The position numbers and the translations under genes were made by a program. The notes beneath the pieces were generated by a model. It was not told where the DNA came from. It searched no databases and worked only from the letters and a program-made list of their open reading frames with translations. From the NCBI GenBank assembly GCA_032622095.1, contig CP136061.1, forward strand, positions 237,816,609 to 237,880,608: a stretch of DNA of 64,000 bases. The letters are read 5' to 3'. This stretch comes from Siphonodentalium dalli. Lineage: Eukaryota; Mollusca; Scaphopoda; Gadilida; Siphonodentaliidae. Position 1 is the first letter of the stretch; the number at the start of each line of letters is the position of its first letter. Shown one piece after another: positions 11,277 through 22,156 of the stretch.

Positions 11277-11990
11277 AAAAAATCCAATATTTCTGGTAAT
11301 GTCAGTGGTTACAATACTAAAGATTAACCAAGATGAATCAGACATTAGTTGTCAATGGATATAAGGCCAATTTTATTCCTCAACCACAACTTGTAAGCGA
11401 TTGCAGGGCACGCTGTGGCAATATTTACAATTTCCATATTTTGGCAGCCATTTTGAGCCAAATTAACAATTTTGGTTCGAATGACTTGGAATATTCACTG
11501 GTAATGGCCTGCATCACTTACATAACACAGTCCTGCTCATTTCTTGATGATGAAATATGACTAGAATCCCAATTGTGATTTTTTTTTTGGTGAAAAGTTT
11601 ATACCGCGTTCTGTAAAATCAAATTTTTGAGGGATCGGAATGGGATAGGCCCCAAATAATTTTGTATTGCATTGCCCCAGTGATCAATTAATATTAAAAA
11701 TACAAAATAAAGTCGCAATTCTTAGCCAATTCCAAACATCAGAAACTGATCTAGAAGATATTAGTGAAACAGCGTCATATTTTCCACTTCAGGTGACCAT
11801 TTTGGCGGCCATTTTTAATATATGAAATTGATTCATACATATAAATAAGGAGTAATCTCAATTTGAGTCAATTATAAATAGAATGACATATCTCACGACG
11901 TAATACCTCATAAACTTCTTGAGTAATTGCGAATTGAAATTTACCTGGTCAGATATTCAATTCTGGCGGCCAGCTTTGAATCAAAGACCG
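11277..11990 (+). repeat. Long interspersed repeat R, copy 2
   Basis: Landmarks TTTCTGGTAATGTCAGTGGT near 11289, GCGATTGCAGGGCACGCTGT near 11397 and ATACCGCGTTCTGTAAAATC near 11601 are shared with 63660-64000 (+) and, inverted, with 8835-9100. The ORF at 11333-11560 is a shadow of this repeat. Confidence 0.7.
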
Positions 11991-12985
11991 ATAACTCTAT
12001 AAAGCCACCCATAGCCAGATGCAAACAACTGGCAAATTGAAGGACTGATATAGCTCTACAAAGATATCATAACAACCAAAAATCTGCATAGGGAGAGTGG
12101 GTCTACATGCAGCTCAAGCTCTAGCTATTCTGGTAAATATTGGACAATTGTAGATTATTTCGATGGAGCTGCATGCTCTTGAAGAAATGCATCTGTTTGC
12201 TCTCATTCTTGGCAGTACGCTTCAAACACTCACCGAGAAATTCTTGGATTGCCTGCAAGAATTACTTCTGGACGCTGCCACATTTCTGCTCATTGCTTAT
12301 AGACTCATTCGTGCACAGCCTATGTTTTAATGCATCATGTAAGCTATGACACCATCACGAACTTCGATACATTCTCCCCTCTAAATTAACCACACATAAC
12401 TGCTCAAGACGTTCTTCTGCTGTATATAACTACGACCACATGCGTGTGACAAATGACGGGGACAATACAGAACACCATTATGTCGTATATCCGCATGCAC
12501 GTGACATAATGACTTGATGTATATACTATGCGTTATTTTATATATTTATTTATTGTGCGCGTTTTTTTGTTTTTTTTTCAATTTTTCGTTCTCTTTCTAA
12601 ATTTGTTTTGTCTTTTTCCAATTGTTGATGCATGTAGTTCTTATTAGATGTAACCCTTGCATAATGTCATATTTTAACTTTGTCTCATTTGTAAATATTG
12701 TAAGCCACTCTCCACACGTAGAGGTCAATAAATAAATAAATAATAAATAAATAAATAGGCACACGCAACGCATAACAAACAAATCGCACGGGAGCTTCAA
12801 AGTGGGACCAGTCCGTGTTGTTTCGGACATATCTATTCACATTCAACGGCGATCAGTTCATGTTAATCACGTTGTTGGGCGTGGCTAACAGGCTATTGTG
12901 TCCAATCGCGGCCAGCACACAGATTGTGCGTCGTGGCCAAAACACGCACATTTCCAGTTGATTGCATTATGTGGGATCAATAAAA
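11991..12985. repeat. Non-coding; AATA-rich LINE-like tail at 12680-12762
   Basis: No recognised gene. The sequence just before the AATA run resembles a LINE 3' end (CACACGTAGAGGTCAATAAA), followed by (AATA)n/(AAT)n repeats at about 12727-12760. Upstream 12140-12350 holds an open frame on each strand without a recognised motif. Confidence 0.45.
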
Positions 12986-12991
12986 ATGTCA

Positions 12992-13129
12992 TTATACATT
13001 GTTGTGTACAGTATGAGTTTTCTTGTACTCGTCCAGGTTGCGGTGAAAAGTCATATTGGTCAATATGACTTTTCACCACAACCTGGACTCGTACAAGAAA
13101 AATACATAATGTACACAACATTGTATAAT
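12992..13129. repeat. Long inverted repeat (two ~66-bp arms)
   Basis: The left arm runs from TTATACATTGTTGTGTACA through TTCTTGTACTCGTCCAGGTT to GTGAAAAGTCATATTG. The right arm is its near-exact reverse complement, ending TGTACACAACATTGTATAA. There is virtually no loop, so it would form a strong cruciform or hairpin RNA. The ORFs across it are shadows. Confidence 0.85.
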
Positions 13130-13134
13130 AACTT

Positions 13135-13690
13135 TATATTATAAACTTATCCCGTGTAATAAACTGTGAACATATTGTTTTTTTTTGTCGAGTTGCAGAC
13201 GTGTTTGTGTACATTGTAGTAATGAGTGTATTATTTTCAATGGAGGGGGAATAACTCTATCTTTTAAATATAGAGTTATTCCCCTTCCATTGAAAATACA
13301 TATTTAGTTTGAATTATGTTGCATTATGGGGAATCTTTCTATGATTTCAGCTGTTTTCTATTTCTATATGGGCATCTTCTGAGACACAGATGTTTCAAAT
13401 GGTGATGAATTATAGTATTTTAATCATATTTTATGGCATAGATTGTTATTAAAAGCGTATATGAAGTCACTATGAAAAAAAAATATCGGTGACTCGAAAA
13501 TTAAACTGTTTAGTATAGATATAATATAAGGACGGTACGTCTGAAAAAGAAATTTACACCATGAGTGAGATTCCCTATTAGAGATTGCCGGTTTACACGA
13601 CGAGCCTTGGCGAGTGGGGTAGACCCCGGAAATCCCACGCATAGTGTAAATTATAAAATGATTATTTATAAACACTTGCATGTAATGCCA
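13135..13690. mobile_element. AAAGGCCCACTTAATTTTCG-type MITE, truncated copy
   Basis: Shares its interior (AATAAACTGTGAACAT, a GGGGAATAACTCTAT hairpin at about 13245-13295, AGACACAGATGTTTCAAATG, TTATGGCATAGATTGTTATT) with copies at 19099-20086, 22157-22802 and 57240-57705. It lacks the left terminal repeat. Like the 19-20 kb copy it is followed by a shared downstream stretch (AACTGTTTAGTATAGATATA and onward). Confidence 0.7.
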
Positions 13691-15530
13691 TAAAATGTGA
13701 CGAGAGCCCCCATTATTTTTACTCCCGTTTTCACCCACACGTATATCTGTAACTCTCTGAAGTTCACGCGCAGATTAATAGGCCTGGTTTCTGGATGGTC
13801 AACTCCCATGCCGACGAGTAATCTGGAAGCTAAAATGTGGTAACATGTGGTATTTGATGTACAACCACCTGTCTCTTTGGGGAAGAGTTTTGCACAGTAG
13901 TTGTCGCCTCTGCTGCCAACTACACAACATACATGCTGATCGGGGACAAACGATATTCTGTTTGACCTAATAACTTCATTAGCGAGAGCCATCTGACCAC
14001 TGTATCTGGTAGGTTCTGATTCGGTTTGTGAAGCAGGTTGCGAATCAGGGATTTGCTCGTCGTCACCAGCAGAACCATCCATATTGAGACGGCCATGCCT
14101 TGTTTCCTCGACAATGTCCCGCCAATGTGTTACTCCTGCATGCATTATACACTCTCCATCTTGGAGTCTGGCTGACTCGGACACATCTCTTAGTACAAGG
14201 TTCCATACTCCAAGTCGTCCTCTTTTGTATTCATAAAAATAAAATTTACAAAGAAAATACAAAGAAAGTACAATTGCATCAATTTGGGCCTCTTTCCAAC
14301 ATTGTAACTGTTTCAAGACAACATTGAATGACTCAGATTGATTGTTTGTGATGCCAGAGATAGAGAGAGAGAGCGAGAGAGAGAGAGTCGAACACTTTAT
14401 GTGGACGGAGCAACCAGGCACCAGTGCCTCGTTTGATGTCGCTTTTCATATTTCTATCAAAATAAGATTTAAATGACTGTGTCCAATTAGAAGTGAGGTC
14501 TTCGTACCTCTTTTCAAAAATCATCCTCAGAACTTGCCTTCAACAAAGGGATCAAGTCCTGCTTATAAATGGCAATTTCGTCTACATTAGCCTTGAGTTC
14601 AGTTTGTAAATATCGATGGAGATCCCTTTTGAGATGGTTCCAGCAGAAAACAGATGGGCATACTTGGAAAGATTGTGCTCACATAATTCGAGAAAGCGTC
14701 CTCTCGATCAAAAACTATGCAAGGTTTGGGATCTTTTCCCTCACCGCCTCGAAAAGACGAGTAAGTGGCTTTTGATATTTCCGCTCGTAAATGAGAAACG
14801 CCAGTGGAAGAACAGGAGAACCTTCAAACAAAATATTTCGAATTACAAGAGATGAAACGTATAGTCACCAACGTTGAATGTTGTGTCATAACCGAGAACG
14901 AATCGACGAAAATCCTGGTCAATTTCGAGAAGATCATTTACCTCATTGGACCATTCTGGGTAATGAAGAATGACATACAGATCGTTGTCAAGGTAGCAAA
15001 CTTCAGGTAAATGCTTCAACTGATGTGCCATTTGCAAAAGGTCTCAGATGGGATATGTAGACCTTGTGCCCGCAACTACATGTGCCTTTGAATTCCGTAC
15101 CTGTTTTGTATTTCTTGGATTGAGGACACCATTATGATCTGGCTGAATATTGTGATCTGACACGAGGCGTTGGTATATGGGGGTTGGATTCAGAAGATGA
15201 CACAGCTTCTCTGATGGAATGCAATGCAGAAGGTGCAGTTCGTTTGAATTTGGAACGACTATTTTTAGAATTACCATGAGGGAAGCCAGAAGATAATGAT
15301 TCGCTGACCATATAATGGATCAGCACTTGATTTGGATTTTCATATATATAGGATGTACGCAGTGCACACAAACAAGCGTGATCCTATTCGGTCATCAGTT
15401 CCCTGTTTTATATAGAACCGAGTTCTTGTAATAAGAGGGTCCTTCTTTGGAAAGTTGTTAGGCCCTTTATTAACCCAATGATGCTGATCAGCTTTCCAAT
15501 CGTCACGCTTAACTGGGTCATCATTTTGTA
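13670..15530 (-). pseudogene. MULE-like transposase gene with SWIM-type finger, broken
   Basis: Intronless remnant read on the minus strand. Blocks in order are an N-terminal DDPVKRDDWKADQHHW near 15490-15530, TRTRFYIKQGTDDRIGS near 15400, PSALHSIREAVSSSES near 15200, VLGYDTTFNVGDYTFHLL near 14850-14900 (the first catalytic Asp region of a MULE/DDE transposase), FEGSPVLPLAFLIYERKYQK near 14780 and CWNHLKRDLHRYLQ near 14630. After these come ITNNQSESFNVVL near 14320 and a SWIM-like GGCTSNTTCYHILASRLLVG near 13850, where the first cysteine of CxC appears to be Gly. Stops near 14700 and 14720 and frame changes near 14840 and 15200 show that it is dead. The longest intact piece is 251 codons (13666-14421). 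A GA-rich tract at 14360-14395 lies within it. Confidence 0.75.
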
Positions 15531-15544
15531 GATATATAACACTC

Positions 15545-16335
15545 TTATGACTAATGTGTAGGTTTTCTACACAAAATGTGTAGCCCTGCTACACAATCAT
15601 TATTCAATTTTGATCTTAAACATATTTGTGTAGTATATGTGTAGTTTCATATTCGTACACAAATTGTGTAACAATTTTTACACATAAATGGGTAAATTTG
15701 TACACATTTATACACAACTGTGTGTATAAAATCAACACATATCCCTTACACATTTTGTGTAGGTTCTTACACACACAGTTTGTAGACAAGAAATGCAAGT
15801 TCAGTAGTCCGACCTGTGGGTATATATAGTATTAAAGATATATGCAGATGTATATGTTAAAACTTTCATGGCGCATAGTGGTATGTAATATTTTGTTCTG
15901 TACTGTGAGTTTTTGCTTTGAATGAACAAACCAGGGTTGATGCGTGATTGCATAATATTAGTATTATTACAACAATCATAACAAGAGTCTAAGGGCAGTA
16001 ATCGCCATTAAAGTTTTAGCAAACAAATCCTCATATACTATTAATACTAAACCCACAAATTGGAATTCTGAACTTACATCCTTGTCTACGATCGCTGTAG
16101 ATTGTATTCCAAAACATATACTCAAACAATATGGCCGTCGCGTTGCAGACTATGAAACTGAAGGCACCGCAATGCGCATGTCTACGTTCTTACACAATTG
16201 TGTGTAACAAAATATACACATTATGTGTAGAACGGCACTTGTCAATGTATTTGTATGTAAAACTACACATTGCTATGTGTATTAACCGGGTTTACACATT
16301 TGATGTGTAATCGTTTCTACACATTATAGTTATAA
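15545..16335. mobile_element. Foldback element of TACACA/TGTGTA palindromes
   Basis: The left block (15550-15790) and right block (16190-16325) are built of many short inverted words such as TACACAAAATGTGTA, TACACAATTGTGTGTA and TACACATTTGATGTGTA, spaced 15-25 bp apart. Left edge TATGACTAATGTGTAG and right edge CTACACATTATAGTTATA are inverted versions of each other. The two blocks therefore look like composite terminal inverted repeats around a ~400-bp unique core. No coding capacity. Confidence 0.7.
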
Positions 16336-17541
16336 GAGAACGTGTCACCGATTGACTTAACGGGTGGGTGTAACCAACCTTGACAAATCGATTTTGGTCT
16401 GATGAAAGTATGTCTATCGCATCGTCATTTGAAAGGGAACCTTCCCAACTATCAAGTTCAGAAGTTGGACTGCATGACTGCAGTTTCAGCACCCGGATTT
16501 GTGTCTATCCCCGAATCCTGTAAAAGACAAAAGGTCAACGTTAAATACACTCAGACGTTATTACCGTCATATTAGTTTAAAGATACCATATACGATTTGA
16601 TACCGTAAACCAATCGTTTTCTGTACCATAAAATAATTAGATCGTACGAATTTTAACGAAGTTTTAACGTTCGAATTGTGTTAGCCTATATATATAAATT
16701 ATAATGACCGTCTTATATAAAGAGCGTTCACGTTAAAGTGACTTCATGTATTTTCTCGGTTCTTTTGTAAAGTAAGCTGAACAACCATTTGATATTGAAT
16801 AGGACAACGCATCTGTATTTATGCCATGGAACTAGTAAAGCGTTTCTTGTTATCAATTTCTCCAGATATATCCCCAATCAGTCCCCAACCTGGCACCACT
16901 GTCACCACTGAACATCATGTTAATTATGTTTAATGTCCCTCCTCTCACATTAAATTACGAATCCACAAGTTTGAAGCTCAATAGATCCAAGCACCTTTAA
17001 TCAAATTCAACATATTGACAAACTCGTCGGCATATCGTCAAATGTGATATTTACACAAAGTTAATTTCGTAGTTTTAAGCGTGCAGCGAACGATGTAGAC
17101 AGTCAAATGGGGTATGTAATCAGTAATAAGAAGGTTCGCCCTGAGACATTGAACACTTTGGCAATCGTTATAAAACTAATACTGAAAACAAATTCTCTAG
17201 CCAGGGCACAAATGGAAAAGCTTGCAGTTTTAAGATCCGAGCCCCTTGTTTTTGTAACGAAAATAAAGTATTCCTATATACTATTGTGTGCATGATTTGT
17301 GTAATTTCGGTGTATGTCTTATATCGTTTATATGTTATTTTAGTTTACCGTACATGTAGGAATGTGTATAGACGCCTGCATGTACGTTCGCTGGTTGGTC
17401 TTCTGTGAACCCTGAATGTTCGGTGTAAATAATTTTCCTCATGCTGCATGGTCCATGTAAAATGGTTGAGAATAAAGCATCATTCATTCATTTATTCAAT
17501 GCGGGCCGTGTACGACTCATGAATGGCACTAACCAGGCCAC
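16336..17541. other. Mostly non-coding; possible minus-strand exon at 16458-16517
   Basis: After a good acceptor (TGTCTTTTACAG reading minus) a 19-codon phase-0 frame begins DSGIDTNPGAETAVMQSN and stops. The next frame over the same region continues open as SELDSWEGSLSNDDAID down to about 16380. Both have protein-like composition, but I cannot link them to other exons or a family. A (CATT)n tail near 17490-17510 suggests the end of a LINE or SINE. The ORF at 17107-17295 is unrecognised. Confidence 0.3.
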
Positions 17542-17544
17542 TAA

Positions 17545-18908
17545 GGGTACGTTCATACGCTGGCAATATTGCACTGCAAACTGCAAAAATGCCAGCTGCA
17601 AAATTTCCAAAACGGATTAATTTTTCCCAGTTGTCAACAAATCAGCGTTAGTTGTGATCAATGTACGACAGCGGTTTTTGCGTGATTGGTGATATCGCTG
17701 AGGTCTTTACAATATATTCAGATCACAGTGCGTGTTGGTAATCTTAGGCCTTTCCAAATAATGATCACTACGGCCAGCTCCATTGATGGGATGGTTCTGA
17801 TATATGGGTACCATAAACGCAACCTATAGATGAGATGGTGGGTCCGCACGAAGAAAACCGACGACTTTCCGACTTTCGAAAATCCCATTGGTACCCACCC
17901 GCCTTGCATTTGTTTTTAAATGGTACCACAAGCTTTAAAACAGTCGATGGAAATTCCTAACCTAACATCCATGATTGGCAATTCACTCAACAAAGAAATT
18001 TCCAACTAATGTTATGTCAGGCATGAAATGTCCAACTGTTGTACGTTCGGGATCCACCCCTGACACACGTCCCTGGTGGTAAAGTATTGCCTTGATTGAA
18101 ATAGGTTTATGAAAATATTGAGAATGCTCAAATATATTAACTAACTGGGCTATCGGCGTTCTCCATCCGAGTTAGATTTAATTTTTATATACTTTATGTC
18201 AGTACTAAATTTATGTAATAATAGCCTATACATATATACATAATAATTGACTGAATAGTTGTATACGATCATCGCAGTCTGTGATAGACGATGTTAGCGC
18301 GGGTTCCAATCCCGACATGGGCGAAAATCGGGACTTCACAATGTGCCATTCTGTGGCAATTTCGATAATAAATGAGAAATTGTTCAAGCTCATTGAATTA
18401 AGCACATTTGAAACAAAGAATACTCATACTGAGTACGTGCCTCCATAAATCTTATACATGTATATGTTTGATGAAGTTGGCGACACTGTTTGTGTCCATT
18501 TTGCCAGCCCCGTCCCCTAGCTCCCACATTTCTGACTTGAGAAATACCACTTTCGGGACTCTTTATACCACGTCATGAGATTCCTCGCGTATAACGGAGA
18601 AGCTTATACATGTATAATTAATATATGACAATCGCTGAGAACAAAATGTTCCAGCAATGCCCCTCCCCGATACACAATTCGTAGCAAGGATAACGCGGAC
18701 ACTAGCAATTATTGTTAGTGGCCTCGTTTTGTGGTCACCGGCAAAGAGGTACACGCCGTTATCACAAATCATCGTTGATTGTTGTCAACTAGCCACGACG
18801 AAGCACGATCCAGTCTGCAGCCGGCAAAAATGCCAACTTACTAAACGACCAACGGGCATTGTATTTTTGCAGTTTGCAGTGCAATTTTGCCAGCGTATGA
18901 ATGTACCC
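17545..18908. mobile_element. PIF/Harbinger-like non-autonomous element (1.36 kb)
   Basis: The left end starts GGGTACGTTCATACGCTGGC and the right end is GCCAGCGTATGAATGTACCC. The match continues inward through TTGCACTGCAAACTGCAAAAAT, giving about 45-bp terminal inverted repeats. Each end is flanked by TAA (17542-17544 and 18909-18911), a 3-bp target duplication as used by PIF/Harbinger elements. No transposase frame is present inside. An internal GGTTCCAATCC word near 18301 resembles a tRNA B-box. Confidence 0.85.
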
Positions 18909-19098
18909 TAACTGGGTGTATATAAGGTCCATGTAGTTTATACCGGGCGAATCTCAACGCTCAACGCAAAGCTGCTGTCTGTGGTCGTCGATCGGATTGA
19001 CATCGCGGTATTTTACGACTATCATATATCAGGTCATATCTGTTGTTGATCGCCTTCGCATATATCATAAATGGTTAGATTTAGTGTATAATGCCCAT

Positions 19099-20086
19099 TT
19101 AAAGGCCCACTTAATTTTCGACCCCCCAGATCAGGGGGGGGGGGGGGTCGGAAAGAAAATTCAGGCACGTATGGCATTTTTTCCCTTTCGATCATTTTTT
19201 GTACCCACCCACCCCCACCGCCAAATTTTGTTCCGTTTTCGGCAGTTTTTTTCGACCATTTTTTGACACCCACCCCCCCTTTTAACACTAAAACAGATTT
19301 GCGGGGGGGGGGAATTCACTGTAAGCAGCTGTATATGAACTTCTGTGCATACTATTTATCATGGATGTTAACATGGACATGTAAATAGGAATGAGTCATT
19401 TTGAAGTCATTCGGCCAAAAAAACATGGCCGCCAGCGGCCATCTTGGATTTCAAAATTTGCAACAAAATACAACACGATAACTGCCTGCAGTCAGTTTAC
19501 CAGTTAGAATTACATTATTTCCCTCATTCAAAGTGGTTTTGAAGCCCAACTCATTGCCAAAACACTAAAAAACAAGCAGGAATTTTTTTTTTTAGTTGCG
19601 GAAAAAATTGCTTGTTGGTGGCTTTGAACACCCACCCACCCCGGCATTTTTTTTTTCACCCCCCCCCCCTGCCCAGATCACATATAAAATATATGCCATA
19701 TTATATACCATTTGAAAGAGGAATTAGCTCCAAAACATTGTATTATCAACTTATCCGGTATAATAAACTGTGAACATGTTGTTTTTGTTGAGTTACAGAC
19801 GTGTTTTTGTCATCTACGTTGTAGTAAGGGGTGTATTTATTTTAAATATAGAGTTATTCCCCTTCCATTGAAAATACATATTTAGTTTGAATTCTGTTGC
19901 ATTATGGGGGAATGATTTCAGCTGTTTTGTATTTCTATATGGGCATTTTATGAGACACAGATGTTTCAAATGGTGATGAATTATAGTATTTTAATCATAT
20001 TTTATGTCATAGATTGTTATTAAAACCGTATATCAAGTCACTATGAAAAAAATTATCGGTGACACGAAAATTAAGTGGACCTTTAA
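19099..20086. mobile_element. AAAGGCCCACTTAATTTTCG MITE with nested insertions
   Basis: Begins TTAAAGGCCCACTTAATTTTCG-like and ends with its inverse (CGAAAATTAAGTGGACCTTTAA). The right half matches the family interior. The left part contains a foreign block at 19128-19290 with G/C homopolymers and GGTCGGAAA, AGGCACGTATG and CCCACCCACCC words. That block recurs inverted at 44690-44850. A second poly-T/poly-C block lies near 19590-19670. Frames at 18997-19288 are shadows. Confidence 0.8.
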
Positions 20087-21500
20087 CCGAGGGTTAAACT
20101 GTTTAGTATAGATATAATATATACGGATAGTATGTCTGAAAAACAAATGTACACCATGAGTGAGATTGCCGGTCAACACCACGAACCTTGGTGAGTGCAT
20201 GGGGTAGACTGCAACTCTCAAGAGTGGGGTAAATTATAAAATGATTATTTATAAACACTCGCTGAAGTTCACGTGCATAACGTAGGAATTCTAATCATCT
20301 GTGAATTTGTGTCCACTGGATTTGAATTGCGTAACATGAGTGAATAGCATCAAAATGTATATTTTATAACACAAAATTAACCATAACATGCAGATGAAAA
20401 ACACACCAACAATTACAATGATCAACTTTACGATTTTGGAACAAATGTCGAATTGTTTGTAGTTCCAATTGTGAACATGTGTATATAATATTTCATTGAA
20501 AAAGAAACGACGATCTATATACGTCTGGTACCTTATACACAGTTAGTGCTGAATAGAGCAAATGTTTATCCTACCGATGCTAATATTATATATATATAGT
20601 AAAACGTCCGATACAATAAATAAGAAATAAAATTTAGAAAGAGATACATGTACTGGAAATATATTGGAATGTACGAGTTGCACACCCCATAACATGTAGC
20701 CATTGAACACGCCCCTGGTCCTGACAATAAACTATACGAATCGATAACATAGGAACGTGTTTAAATTCAATCACCGCAATTAAAAGGACTGGTTATTGTT
20801 CAAATGAAGATCAAATTGGACGAACAACAAAATATACATGCCACTTAAATACACGCGACTGTTATATGGCTGATCGAGATTGAACTTATTCGACTCACTC
20901 TACCACTGTTTGTTTATGTTACACGATTCTTTTCAAAGAGTCTTTTAACAGTTTTGTTAAGTCCTGATACACAGTGCGGGTACATTCGCTCGCGATCGAA
21001 GCATTCAGTCGTGGCTTTGTGTTATTTTATTGATACCTGTATGGGTGAATATACTGTGACGTATATATAGTGTTTTCTTCGTCTCCAACTGGTGAGGTGA
21101 TAATAAGCCTATAAGTTGTTTGGGGTAACGTTCTGGGATTGATGTGAAAATTTAACCACTCATGATTGCGACGTAGTTGTTGTCAAAGACGACTAATGGA
21201 TGAATTTCTCTTTTGCAAATGTAAGTAAATGGTTTATCTTTGTATCTTCAATGTGCTCGTGATTGAAATGTCTAGAATAAACATTAAATCCCATTGTGGA
21301 TTGGCGTTATGATTTTATTGACATGTGACAAAATATTATCAAATTCTTCTTATACTGGCGTGATATTTTAACTTATATTTAGCCTTTATGTTGGCAGTAT
21401 TTTACACGGTTACACCTGGTAGTAATCCCACCCACCCCTGTTTGGGCCGTTACTGACACGTAGCGTTCGTATTGCTGCATGTCGACTGATATTTGTGATT
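20087..21500. other. No recognisable gene
   Basis: The first ~170 bp are a segment shared with 13500-13690 (AACTGTTTAGTATAGATATA to ATTATAAAATGATTATTTAT), a larger duplicated unit around the MITE. The rest is AT-rich and shows no gene, RNA or repeat I can recognise. Confidence 0.5.
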
Positions 21501-21509
21501 AATATTCAT

Positions 21510-21745
21510 AAGTTAACCATGTTAAAATCTACATCGGAATGGTCTATTTTTGATTTGGAGGGATATCCATGTGCTAAAAGGCCCAAAGCAGACGACAGAT
21601 ACATTAAAGTGCAGAAGGGGCCCTATTTATTGAGGGAAATGTTTCGATAATAAGTTCAACGAACGAGCTATACATATTGTCGTTCGTTGAACTTGCTATC
21701 TGAACATTTCCTAAATACACATCAATTATGTATATTTAGTATAGA
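21510..21745. repeat. GTTCAACAAACGA repeat, copy with inverted end
   Basis: AGTGCAGAAGG, then AAATGTTTCGATAATAAGTTC, then GTTCAACGAACGAGC runs into an inverted copy (GCTCGTTCGTTGAAC-like words to ACATTTCC). This makes a hairpin of about 35-bp arms at 21637-21712. It ends at ATTTAGTATAGAAATG, directly beside the TTAA MITE. Confidence 0.65.
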
Positions 21746-21750
21746 AATGA

Positions 21751-22150
21751 TTAACCCTTTACCCAACAGAAGGGCCCTGTGCCAATGCATTCTCTTATAT
21801 ATGCGAGTCGACCATAGGTCGCCTCGCATATATAAGAGAATGCATTGGCTTAGCACATTAAAAATTATAAAATTGTTAAAGAATGTAAGAAAATATTGTA
21901 AAAAGTGTTAAAAAAAGATTTTTTTTAGGCCAATGCATTCTCTTATATATGCGAGGCGACCTATGGTCGACTCGCATATATAAGAGAATGCATTGGCACA
22001 GGGCATTACTGTAACTATCACAATGTGGTCAAGGAGCCGGTTCCAATGATATCCATATTTGTATGGTTCTATTGAGACAGACCGAAGATATTTTAGGCTG
22101 TTGAAGCTTTATTTGGCCGGTTTTGGCCGGTTTGTTGGGTAAAGGGTTAA
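21751..22150 (+). mobile_element. TTAA palindrome MITE, copy B (400 bp)
   Basis: Exactly bounded by TTAACCCTTTACCC...GGGTAAAGGGTTAA with the two ~67-bp palindrome modules at about 21782-21848 and 21929-21996. The right part carries AAGGAGCCGGTTCCAATGAT and two tandem GGCCGGTTTT words. Nearly identical to copies C and D. Confidence 0.92.
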
Positions 22151-22156
22151 CCGATA

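Noticed and set aside
18265-18320. tRNA-like GGTTCCAATCC (B-box) segment
   Set aside because: No cloverleaf could be drawn around it. At most a relic of a tRNA-derived SINE inside the Harbinger-like element.
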